From the NCBI GenBank assembly GCA_040002845.1, contig JBDUDR010000154.1:1-6261 (forward strand): a stretch of DNA of 6,261 nt. The letters are read 5' to 3'. Below, one piece after another: positions 1 to 5,753 of this stretch (positions within the stretch are counted from its first letter, which is position 1; every line of letters begins with the position of its first letter). A program made the position numbers and the translations under genes. Source of the stretch: JBDUDR01 sp040002845 (GTDB lineage: Bacteria; Actinomycetota; Actinomycetes; Propionibacteriales; Nocardioidaceae). Below the pieces are notes generated by a model. It saw only the letters and a program-made list of their open reading frames with translations, was not told where the DNA came from and did not search any database.

Positions 1-7
1 CGGGAAG

Positions 8-36
8 TTGGCCGCCGTTGGCGGCGCTGATAGTCT
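8..36 (+). promoter_or_regulatory. Candidate promoter of rpsT (extended -10)
   Basis: The sequence shows TTGGCC at 8-13, a 17-base spacer and TAGTCT at 31-36. TAGTCT fits the actinobacterial TANNNT -10 pattern. TG at 28-29 gives it an extended -10 (TGaTAGTCT). Transcription would begin near 43-44, leaving a leader of about 92 bases before the S20 start. A perfect 6+6 inverted repeat (11-25, GCCGCC-GTT-GGCGGC) overlaps the -35 element and spacer. No transcript data are available, so the call rests on motif and spacing. Confidence 0.5.
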
Positions 37-122
37 GGTTCGTCGCGCCTGCGCGCCGCTACCGGCCCGTTGCTTGCGCGATCCGAGACCGCAGTGACAT
101 CACAACCAACATACGAACATTC

Positions 123-126
123 GAGG
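123..126 (+). promoter_or_regulatory. Ribosome binding site deciding the rpsT GTG start
   Basis: GAGG at 123-126 lies 8 bases before the GTG at 135-137. The frame is open further upstream, but no other start has such a site, and translation from this GTG gives the S20 N-terminus MANIKSQIKR. The start is therefore well determined. Confidence 0.75.
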
Positions 127-134
127 CCTGCCCC

Positions 135-395
135 GTGGCGAACATCAAGTCCCAGATCAAGCGCAACCGTCAGAACGACGCTGCGCATGAACGCAACAAG
201 GCGGTCAAGTCGGCGCTCAAGACGGCCATCCGCCGCTTCCGCGAAACCGCCGAGTCCGGGGATCCAGACGAAGCTCGAAAGCTAGCCGCCGCCGCGAGCC
301 GGAAGCTGGACCAGGCGGTGTCCGCCGGCGTGATCCACAGGAACCAGGCCGCGAACAAGAAATCGGCGATCGCCAAGAGGGCCGCGTCCTTGTAA
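135..395 (+). CDS. rpsT: 30S ribosomal protein S20
   Basis: This gene encodes S20, a small basic helical protein that binds 16S rRNA early in assembly of the 30S subunit. The product is 86 residues, the usual actinobacterial length. It begins MANIKSQIKRNRQN, the conserved S20 N-terminus, and continues with a helical stretch rich in Lys, Arg and Ala (NKAVKSALKTAIRRFR, residues 21-36). It ends with the family pattern GVIHRNQAANKKSAIAKR (residues 65-82). The start is the GTG at 135, chosen for the GAGG site upstream and the match to the family. The open frame extends upstream to 18, but that extension (WFVAPARRYRP...) looks non-coding. The gene is convergent with holA, as in other actinobacteria. 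In E. coli S20 represses its own translation through its leader; whether the roughly 92-base leader here does so cannot be judged. Confidence 0.96.
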   Translation: MANIKSQIKRNRQNDAAHERNKAVKSALKTAIRRFRETAESGDPDEARKLAAAASRKLDQAVSAGVIHRNQAANKKSAIAKRAASL

Positions 396-401
396 CTTCC
401 G

Positions 402-421
402 CCGCCTCGATGACCAGGCGG
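402..421 (+). terminator. Weak hairpin after rpsT
   Basis: CCGCCT (402-407) and AGGCGG (416-421) form a perfect 6-base-pair stem with an 8-base loop, starting 7 bases after the rpsT stop. A G-T wobble (401/422) could extend it. There is no run of T after it, only TCTTC. It may end rpsT transcription, or holA transcription from the other side, because high-GC actinobacteria often use hairpins without a U-tract. The stem is short, so chance is possible. Confidence 0.35.
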
Positions 422-445
422 TCTTCAGCCTGATCCAGGCGCCGG

Positions 446-483
446 GGAACAAGTGTCGGATCGCGCGGAACAAGTGTCGGATC
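446..483. repeat. Two direct copies of a 17-base repeat, period 21
   Basis: GGAACAAGTGTCGGATC occurs at 446-462 and again, identical, at 467-483, separated by GCGC. The second copy shares two bases with the holA stop codon (TCA at 482-484 on the + strand). I found no third copy in the window. The unit is not palindromic. Its sequence and tandem spacing recall the repeated binding sites inside the ends of IS21- or IS481-type insertion sequences, but no transposase or matching opposite end is present. It could also be a dispersed chromosomal repeat or a simple 21-base duplication. Confidence 0.8.
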
Positions 484-1441
484 AGCGTGATGAGCGGGCG
501 TGCGCCACCGCGAGCACCATGCGTTCGAGGGCGTAGTCGGCATCACCCGCCGCGCCCTTCACGTCGGCGTCAGCCCGTGCGACCGCATGAATCGCTGACG
601 ACATGCCCTCTGGAGTCCACGCGCGGGATTGCGCACGAAGGTCCTTCAGCTTCCACGTCTGCACACCGCATTCGCGGGCCAGGTCGACGTCTCGGAGTCC
701 TCTCGGTGCCGACAAGAACCTGGCCAGGCCGCGCAGTCCGCTGGCGAACGCGCTGGTCACCAGCACCGGCGCCACGCCGTTGTGAAGGGCCCAGCGAAGC
801 TGTTCCAACGCACTCGGCAGATTCCCACCCAGCGCAGCGTCGGCGACGGCGAACCCCTTGACCTCCGCGCGCCCGTCGAAGTATTTGCGTACGACCGACG
901 CGGTCACCTCTTGGCCGGAGAAGTCGCTCGCCAGCTGGTCAACAGCTGCGGCCAATGCGCGCAAGTCCTCACCGACCGAGTCGGCGAGCACCGCGGCAGC
1001 TTCCTCGGTCAGCGGCGATCCCGCCCGCTGGGCCTCGCCGCTGACGAATCGAGGCAGTTCCCACCGTTTGAGCCGCTCTGCCTTCAGCTCGCGTACATGA
1101 CCGTGCGCACGCAGCTTGTCCAGGGTCGCCTTGCCCTTCTGGCCGCCACCATGAACGAGGACCAAGGCGATGTCGCCTGCAGGTGCTCCTGCGCACGCAA
1201 GCAACGCCGGCACGGCTTCGTCCGGTAGGTCCTGCAACGCCCTGATGACCACCACGCGGACGCTGGCGAACAAAGAGGGGCTCGTGAGCTCGCCAAGCGC
1301 ACCTGGCGCAACGTCTCCCGCGGCGATCTCGGTGAGATCAGCGTCCGTGTCGACCTGCTTGACGGTCTGGACGAGACTCGAAACGGCGCGCTCGGCAAGG
1401 AACTCCTCGGGTCCCGTCACCAAAGTGATCGAACCGAGCAC
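482..1441 (-). CDS. holA: DNA polymerase III delta subunit
   Basis: HolA is the delta subunit of the clamp-loader complex. It opens the beta sliding clamp so the clamp can be placed on primed DNA at the replication fork. The 319-residue product begins MLGSITLVTGPEEFLAERAV, matching the delta N-terminus (strand, then G-x-E-E/D-x-L and a helix). SPSLFASVRVVVIR (residues 54-67) is the conserved delta stretch before the second strand of the AAA+-like domain. The C-terminus carries DADVKGAAGDADYALERMVL (residues 291-310), the family's 'D-x-x-x-K' collar-domain signature. The start chosen is GTG at 1441, with GGAG (1450-1453) 8 bases upstream. An ATG at 1465 would add 8 residues, and an ATG at 1588 would add 49 but intrudes on the methyltransferase leader. 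The length agrees with the roughly 316 residues of the mycobacterial protein. Normally holA follows comEC on the same strand; here the methyltransferase gene separates them, so holA needs its own promoter between 1442 and 1611, where I saw no clear TANNNT box on this strand. Confidence 0.92.
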   Translation of the reverse strand: MLGSITLVTGPEEFLAERAVSSLVQTVKQVDTDADLTEIAAGDVAPGALGELTSPSLFASVRVVVIRALQDLPDEAVPALLACAGAPAGDIALVLVHGGGQKGKATLDKLRAHGHVRELKAERLKRWELPRFVSGEAQRAGSPLTEEAAAVLADSVGEDLRALAAAVDQLASDFSGQEVTASVVRKYFDGRAEVKGFAVADAALGGNLPSALEQLRWALHNGVAPVLVTSAFASGLRGLARFLSAPRGLRDVDLARECGVQTWKLKDLRAQSRAWTPEGMSSAIHAVARADADVKGAAGDADYALERMVLAVAHARSSR

Positions 1442-1449
1442 GTCGCCGA

Positions 1450-1453
1450 CTCC
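1450..1453 (-). promoter_or_regulatory. Ribosome binding site supporting the holA GTG start
   Basis: On the minus strand GGAG (1453 to 1450) lies 8 bases before the GTG at 1441-1439. The alternative ATG at 1465 has no comparable site. This favours the 319-residue form of the delta subunit over the 327-residue form. Confidence 0.5.
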
Positions 1454-1569
1454 GGTTCTGGCCATCGCCGGACAGCATGCCATCGAGCTTCGACACCCGG
1501 CTGACGCACCCCGCATGCCCGCCTCCGCACCGATGCGACTAAAACCGCCCATACCGGCAGCAACGGCAA

Positions 1570-1575
1570 TAATCT
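1570..1575 (+). promoter_or_regulatory. Possible -10 element for the methyltransferase gene
   Basis: TAATCT at 1570-1575 matches TANNNT and is the most AT-rich spot in the divergent gap. It lies 36 bases before the GTG start, giving a leader of about 30 bases that holds the strong ribosome site. No convincing -35 hexamer lies 16-18 bases upstream, so this is a tentative call. Confidence 0.3.
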
Positions 1576-1600
1576 GAAGCACCCGCATCCGGCGCCGCTC

Positions 1601-1607
1601 AGGGGAG
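1601..1607 (+). promoter_or_regulatory. Strong ribosome binding site of the methyltransferase gene
   Basis: AGGGGAG at 1601-1607 is the best Shine-Dalgarno match in the window. It lies 4-6 bases before the GTG at 1612, depending on which purines pair. It fixes the start codon and suggests efficient translation. Confidence 0.7.
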
Positions 1608-1611
1608 CACC

Positions 1612-2322
1612 GTGTTCTTCGACCAGTACCCGCGCTTTCTCACGACGAGCCGGACGGCGAACGACCCACAGCGTCTCGGCATCCGGCACCTCGCGATGTT
1701 CAGGCACAACGAAGCCCTGTTCTCCGGCTCCAGGGTGCTGGACATCGCCAGTCATGACGGAAGATGGACGTTCGCAGCCCTCCATGCACGTGCGGCGCAC
1801 GCCACCGGCATCGAGGTCCGCCCTGAGCTGGTGAAAAACGCGGAGGAGAACTTCGCGCACTACGGCGTGAGCAGCGAGCGATACCAGTTCGTGAATGCTG
1901 ATGTTTTCGACGTGCTGGCACGCCCTCGGGAGTATGACCTCAGGGTTGACGTCGTCATGTGCCTCGGATTCATCTACCACACTCTGCGTTACTCGGAGCT
2001 GTTCCAGGGCATCCGCGCCCTTGATGCCAAGCACTTGCTGATCGACACCGCGGTGTACCCGGACCGGGAAAATGTCGTCAAGGTTTTCGCGGAGGACATC
2101 AGCAGGGAGTCGTCGGCCGGCGCGAATCCGCAGGTGCACGCGGGTCGTATGCTGACCGGCCGTCCTTCAGCGTCAGCCCTCGAGCTCATGCTCTCGATGT
2201 ACGGGTTCGAGGTCATTCAGAGGTACGACTGGGCAGGGATGTGCGCGAAGTACCCGAATCTCAAGGCCATCAGCGCCTACCGGAACGGACGCCGGGTGAC
2301 CTGGCTGTGCCGGACTTGCTGA
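1612..2322 (+). CDS. Class I SAM-dependent methyltransferase, orphan, substrate unknown
   Basis: The 236-residue product looks like a soluble class I (Rossmann-fold) methyltransferase. VLDIASHDGRWTFAAL (residues 42-57) is motif I, in the 'DIASHDG' variant rather than the common D-x-G-x-G-x-G. GIEVRPELV (66-74) supplies the acidic residue that would hold the ribose of S-adenosylmethionine. FVNADVFDV (93-101) fits the adenine-binding region, and DVVMCLGFIYHT (113-124) is the motif IV strand. The N-terminal FFDQYPRFLTTSRT and C-terminal YGFEVIQRYDW segments would cover the substrate. No signal peptide or membrane segment is seen. The start is GTG with a strong ribosome site. The gene lies alone on the + strand, between holA and comEC, which are usually adjacent on the other strand. 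My hand count over 1621-2320 gives about 63% GC against 70-75% in comEC samples. This suggests insertion by horizontal transfer. The substrate (small molecule, lipid, sugar or protein) cannot be told. Confidence 0.85.
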   Translation: MFFDQYPRFLTTSRTANDPQRLGIRHLAMFRHNEALFSGSRVLDIASHDGRWTFAALHARAAHATGIEVRPELVKNAEENFAHYGVSSERYQFVNADVFDVLARPREYDLRVDVVMCLGFIYHTLRYSELFQGIRALDAKHLLIDTAVYPDRENVVKVFAEDISRESSAGANPQVHAGRMLTGRPSASALELMLSMYGFEVIQRYDWAGMCAKYPNLKAISAYRNGRRVTWLCRTC

Positions 2323-2342
2323 GCTGCCAACCTCAGGGCAGC
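2323..2342. terminator. Candidate bidirectional terminator between convergent genes
   Basis: GCTGCC (2323-2328) and GGCAGC (2337-2342) form a perfect 6-base-pair stem with an 8-base loop. The left arm begins directly after the methyltransferase stop (2320-2322), and the comEC stop (2333-2335) lies in the loop. The two stop codons are only 10 bases apart, so this is the only space for a shared terminator. There is no T-run on either side, so it would be a U-less hairpin. Confidence 0.45.
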
Positions 2343-4711
2343 GTCTGAACCGCCAGGCCAACGGACGTCTCGACAATCGCGACATCTCCGCCTGTGTCGG
2401 TGCGGTAGGTCACCATCGCCAGGTCGTCGAGCAGCGCCAGCGTGTCGGACGCCGGATGGCCGTAGTCGTTGTCAGCCCCAACGGACACCACCGCAAGAAC
2501 AGCCCCGACGGCCGAGATGAAGTCAGGATCTTGGAAGCGCGATCCATGATGCGGCACCTTGAGCACGTCGGCGTGCAGGTCGACTCCACTGGCCAGGATT
2601 GCCTGCTGCGCGGGCGGCTCGATGTCGCCGGTGAGCAGCAGGCGAACGCCGTGCGTCTCCACCATCATCACGATGCTGGCGTTGTTCGGCGGCGATCCCG
2701 ACGAGTCGTCGGTGCCGCCCAAGGCGACTTCGGAGGAGTTCGTAGGGTCAAACCCGGGCACCGGGGCGATCACCGTCCAGCTCAGATCGCCGCAGACTCC
2801 GCGCTCGCCGTAGGTCACCCGGCTCACCGGAACTCCGGCGTCGGTGGCCCACCGCATGACGTCGACGACCTGGTCGACCGGATCGTCGAGGAGCCCGACC
2901 TCGATCAACCCCACCTGCCGATCAGCCAACACTCCCGGCAGGCCGTCGACGTGATCGGAATGGAAGTGAGTAAGCACGACCAAGGGCACTGAGTCGATGC
3001 CCAGCCTCTTCAGGCACAAGTCCATCAGCTGCGGATCAGGACCGGTGTCAACGACGACTCCGCGCCCGTCTCCCGCGTTGAGCACTAGGCCGTCGCCCTG
3101 GCCGACATCACAGGCAACCATGATCCAGTCGTGAGGGGGCCAGCCCAGCACGCTCGGGGGCCGCACCAGCCAGACCGCAAGCAACGCGACCGCGGCGAGG
3201 CTCGCCGATCGACGACGTAGCACGCGTGGTGTGATCACCATGATCGCCACGCATCCCAGGGTCAAGACAGAGAGCCCCAAGGTAGAGCCGGGCCATCCCA
3301 GTGATGCTCCGGCCAGGTCGGCTCCATGGCCGGCAACCGTGACGATCCACCAGGCAGCCACCCCAGCCACTCTGGCGAGACCGGCGGCCAACCACCCGTT
3401 CGCCAACGACGTGACGCAGGCAAGCAGCCCCAGGACGGTGGCTGGACCAACTGCAGGGGCGGCCGCGAGGTTCGCGGCGACGGCGACAATTGACACCTGC
3501 CCAGACAGCGCGGCGATCACCGGCGTGCACACCAACTGAGCCGCCATCGGGATGGCCAACGCGTCCGCCAGCCACCTCGGTAGCCAGCCGGCCATCGCAT
3601 CCCGCCACCCGGGCGCGAGGAGCAGGATGCCGCCGGTGGCCAGCGACGACAACAGGAATCCAACGGACCGGGCCAGCCACGGGTCGACAAGGACAAGCAC
3701 GAGCACGGCGACGCTCAATGACCTCACGCCTCGGGCCGGGTCGGGTGTAGACAATCCGGCCAGGGCAACGACACCCATGGCCGCGGCGCGCAGCACGCTG
3801 GGTTCGGCCCGAGCCAGCAGCACGAACGCGATTACGCCCAGCGCCCCGACGACTGCCAGCCCCCGAGCACGCACCCGGCACCATCGCGCGATCAGCATCA
3901 AGAAGGCCAGCACCAAGGTGAGGTTCGACCCGGACACGGCGAGCAGATGTGTGAGACCGGAGGTGCGGAAAGCCGCGACTGCCTCGTCGGGCATCCCGGC
4001 GTCGTCGCCGTCCACCAAGGCGGGGACCAGCACCCGCTCAACAGGTCCGAGACCGGCCGAAGCGTCACGCAGCCCGCCGCGCATCCGCGAGACGAGGCGA
4101 TCGAGCGGAGACGGCGGTCGGAGCATGGTTGGGTCGCCATGGGTGACCAACACCCCGGCCAGGTCGTTGTCGGCTGCCGCCTCCAATCGTCCCGAAGCGG
4201 CCAGCAGGGCGCCCACGGGTACGGAGACCCAGGAAGCATCAGCTATCACCAGGACCGGAGAACGGACACGTGTGGTGGCACCGCGGCCAGTCACAAGCTC
4301 GATGCGCCCATGAAACAGGGTGAAGGAGCTGAACCTGCCCTCCTTCACGACCGGGTCGGAGGTCACAACCAGTTGAGCATCAACCTCCGCACGTTGGTCG
4401 GCCAGATCCGGCACCGGACCGGCCCCGACACCGGACACCCGCAACGCCGTGACTGTCGCGGCGGTGGCTGCCAGCAGCAGCGCCGCAGCCAGCATCCAGT
4501 GACCCAGGCGGCCGAGCCCGACCCCCGCCACGGCCAGTGAGACCGATGCCAGCGCCGCGGTATGTGGAGCCAACCCGGAGACACTTGCCGCACTGACCCA
4601 GACCGACACGGCCGGCAGCACCAGCCGGAGATCCGGCCGCGGTCGGACACTGGGGCCGGGTGGCCGGAACGCTCGTTGTTCGTCGCCCCGACCACCCGGC
4701 GGCTTCTTCAC
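2333..4711 (-). CDS. comEC: ComEC/Rec2 DNA-uptake channel with metallo-beta-lactamase domain
   Basis: ComEC is the inner-membrane channel that carries single-stranded DNA into the cell during natural transformation. The product has 792 residues. Residues 31-90 hold hydrophobic membrane segments, followed by a soluble domain at about 105-200 (an OB-like DUF4131 region is typical). The Competence permease domain starts near 225. Its signature PALVDGDDAGMPDEAVAAFR (230-249), followed by TSGLTHLLAVSGSNLTL, is intact, and membrane helices continue to about 517. The C-terminal metallo-beta-lactamase domain (about 528-792) keeps DVGQGDG (535-541), THFHSDH (581-587), GDIE (695-698), PHHGS (720-724) and GHPA (751-754). 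The metal-binding nuclease-like site thus appears complete. The GTG start overlaps the comEA stop as GTGA with no clear ribosome site, implying translational coupling. The gene looks full length and undamaged. Many actinobacteria carry it without known competence, so whether it works in transformation here is open. Confidence 0.95.
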   Translation of the reverse strand: MKKPPGGRGDEQRAFRPPGPSVRPRPDLRLVLPAVSVWVSAASVSGLAPHTAALASVSLAVAGVGLGRLGHWMLAAALLLAATAATVTALRVSGVGAGPVPDLADQRAEVDAQLVVTSDPVVKEGRFSSFTLFHGRIELVTGRGATTRVRSPVLVIADASWVSVPVGALLAASGRLEAAADNDLAGVLVTHGDPTMLRPPSPLDRLVSRMRGGLRDASAGLGPVERVLVPALVDGDDAGMPDEAVAAFRTSGLTHLLAVSGSNLTLVLAFLMLIARWCRVRARGLAVVGALGVIAFVLLARAEPSVLRAAAMGVVALAGLSTPDPARGVRSLSVAVLVLVLVDPWLARSVGFLLSSLATGGILLLAPGWRDAMAGWLPRWLADALAIPMAAQLVCTPVIAALSGQVSIVAVAANLAAAPAVGPATVLGLLACVTSLANGWLAAGLARVAGVAAWWIVTVAGHGADLAGASLGWPGSTLGLSVLTLGCVAIMVITPRVLRRRSASLAAVALLAVWLVRPPSVLGWPPHDWIMVACDVGQGDGLVLNAGDGRGVVVDTGPDPQLMDLCLKRLGIDSVPLVVLTHFHSDHVDGLPGVLADRQVGLIEVGLLDDPVDQVVDVMRWATDAGVPVSRVTYGERGVCGDLSWTVIAPVPGFDPTNSSEVALGGTDDSSGSPPNNASIVMMVETHGVRLLLTGDIEPPAQQAILASGVDLHADVLKVPHHGSRFQDPDFISAVGAVLAVVSVGADNDYGHPASDTLALLDDLAMVTYRTDTGGDVAIVETSVGLAVQTLP

Positions 4712-5631
4712 ACCGTGACTAGAGGCGCCAGGTCGGCCAGCGTGGCGTCACCGATGCCGTCGATCTCCAGGAGCTCATCGACGCTGGTGTAAGCGCCGTG
4801 CTCGGATCGCCACTCCAAGATCGCCGCCGCCGTTACCGGCCCGACGCCAGGCAGGGTCTCGAGCTCCGGTTCGGTCGCCGTGTTGAGGTTGATCGGCGTG
4901 CTGGGCACGTCTGTTGCCGCCGAGGACGGGTCGCCGAGGAAGGGATCGCTCGGGGACAGCGGGGCGACTCCGACCAGGATCTGCTCACCGTCCACCAACA
5001 GGCGGGCCAGATTGATCGACGACAGGTCGACGTGGGGGCGCGCCCCGCCGGCGGCCCGGATCGCGTCGATCACTCGCGAGCCGGCCGGCAGCTCAACGAT
5101 GCCCGGATGTCGCACCTTGCCGGCAACATCCACCACCAAGCGCCCGCTCGCCGGGCTTGCAGTGTCACCAGCCGACGGAACGGCGCCTGCTGTGGAGGCG
5201 GTCACATCGAACGGAGACGCCATCCCTGGCGACGGTGTGATGCCGATCCCCGACATCGGCCGCGAGGACAAGGTCGGAGGTTCTACGGGCCGTGGCTCAG
5301 ACCGCAGCACCCACCATGCGGCCAAGGCCACAACCGCCGCGATGAGCAGTGCCAACACCGTCAGATGGTGAGAAGCGATGCCAGCCCGGCCTCGTACGCG
5401 CAGCGGCAGCGCGTCGTGCACCCGGGCCAGCACCCGGTCGACGACTGAGCTCGGCCGAGCGGCGTGCCGGCCGGCCTCACGGCTGCTCTCCCGGTCCGGC
5501 TCAAATGACGGCGGTGCCGCACCAGGAGAGTCGGGACTGGACAGGTCACGTGAGTCGGGCGCAAGGGCCTCGAGCCGCCGGCGGGCAGCTTCAACGACGC
5601 TGGCGTCGACTGGTGATTGGCGGCGGAACAT
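4708..5631 (-). CDS. comEA: ComEA-type membrane-anchored DNA-binding protein
   Basis: ComEA binds incoming double-stranded DNA outside the cytoplasmic membrane and passes it to ComEC. The product has 307 residues. Residues 1-88 are a polar, Pro/Ser/Arg-rich cytoplasmic region. One membrane helix follows (about 89-109, LTVLALLIAAVVALAAWWVL), then a Pro/Ser/Thr-rich linker (110-162). An SLBB domain comes next (RLVVDVAGKVRHPGIVELP and onward, 164-221). The C-terminal helix-hairpin-helix pair is INLNTATEPELETLPGVGPV (247-266) plus LLEIDGIGDATLADL (287-301). The arrangement TM-SLBB-(HhH)2 is that of Gram-positive ComEA. The ATG at 5631 has no Shine-Dalgarno sequence. A TAACGT box ends 6 bases upstream, so a leaderless mRNA is possible. 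The gene overlaps comEC by four bases. The cytoplasmic N-terminal region is longer than in Bacillus ComEA; long tails of this kind occur in actinobacteria. Confidence 0.93.
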   Translation of the reverse strand: MFRRQSPVDASVVEAARRRLEALAPDSRDLSSPDSPGAAPPSFEPDRESSREAGRHAARPSSVVDRVLARVHDALPLRVRGRAGIASHHLTVLALLIAAVVALAAWWVLRSEPRPVEPPTLSSRPMSGIGITPSPGMASPFDVTASTAGAVPSAGDTASPASGRLVVDVAGKVRHPGIVELPAGSRVIDAIRAAGGARPHVDLSSINLARLLVDGEQILVGVAPLSPSDPFLGDPSSAATDVPSTPINLNTATEPELETLPGVGPVTAAAILEWRSEHGAYTSVDELLEIDGIGDATLADLAPLVTV

Positions 5632-5637
5632 GCGCCG

Positions 5638-5643
5638 ACGTTA
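5638..5643 (-). promoter_or_regulatory. Candidate -10 box of comEA, placed for a leaderless start
   Basis: On the minus strand TAACGT (5643 to 5638) matches TANNNT. Its last base is followed by six bases and then the ATG at 5631, so initiation 7 bases downstream of the box would begin on the A of the start codon. No convincing -35 hexamer is seen 17-18 bases upstream (CGTGCG or TCGTGC). The lack of a ribosome site before this ATG agrees with a leaderless transcript. Confidence 0.4.
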
Positions 5644-5683
5644 AGCCGCTCGAGGACACTCGCACGACGCCCGAGTCTGCTCC

Positions 5684-5692
5684 TGTGGACAA
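5684..5692 (-). promoter_or_regulatory. DnaA-box match TTGTCCACA upstream of comEA
   Basis: The minus strand reads TTGTCCACA, a perfect match to the DnaA box form preferred in Streptomyces and mycobacteria. It lies about 52 bases before the comEA start and upstream of the candidate -10 box. A second, one-mismatch site (TTTTCCACT on the minus strand, 5711-5719) lies 27 bases away in the same orientation, though its T-run may belong to the degV terminator. DnaA binding is inferred from sequence alone. A single box of this form can occur by chance. Confidence 0.45.
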
Positions 5693-5715
5693 CCCGATGC
5701 AGGCGGGGTCAGTGG

Positions 5716-5753
5716 AAAACTCCCGGGCGGCGTCTAGTCATCGAGCCGGGGAG
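5716..5753 (-). terminator. Candidate intrinsic terminator of degV
   Basis: On the minus strand CTCCCCGG (5753-5746) pairs with CCGGGAG (5726-5720), with one bulged C and a 19-base loop, and is followed directly by TTTT (5719-5716). The left arm lies in the last codons of degV and the loop contains its TAG stop. It is the only hairpin in the window followed by a T-run. It would separate degV transcription from comEA. Confidence 0.45.

Noticed and set aside
331..339. TGATCCACA as a DnaA box
   Set aside because: It has one mismatch, lies inside rpsT coding for V-I-H, a conserved S20 segment, and has no regulatory context.
446..483. A CRISPR array or a complete insertion sequence
   Set aside because: There are only two copies with a 4-base spacer, and no cas or transposase gene or opposite terminal repeat is present.
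217..546. A minus-strand frame across the repeat encoding tandem DPTLVPR
   Set aside because: It overlaps rpsT and the 3' end of holA. The repeated peptide is only the translation of the 21-base-period DNA repeat.
1466..1588. A 49-residue N-terminal extension of HolA from an ATG at 1588
   Set aside because: The extra residues do not resemble the delta N-terminus, which begins at about GSITLVTGPEEF. The ATG lies close to the methyltransferase ribosome site, and a GTG with GGAG at proper spacing exists at 1441.
1417..2139. A 240-codon open frame antisense to the methyltransferase
   Set aside because: It overlaps two well-supported genes, has no recognisable domain and is a codon shadow, as is common in GC-rich DNA.
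3552..4313. A 253-codon open frame antisense to comEC
   Set aside because: The product is low-complexity (Ser/Arg/Ala/Thr) with no domain, and comEC on the other strand carries all conserved motifs.
4798..5448. A 216-codon open frame antisense to comEA
   Set aside because: It mirrors the ComEA coding frame and shows no motif of its own.
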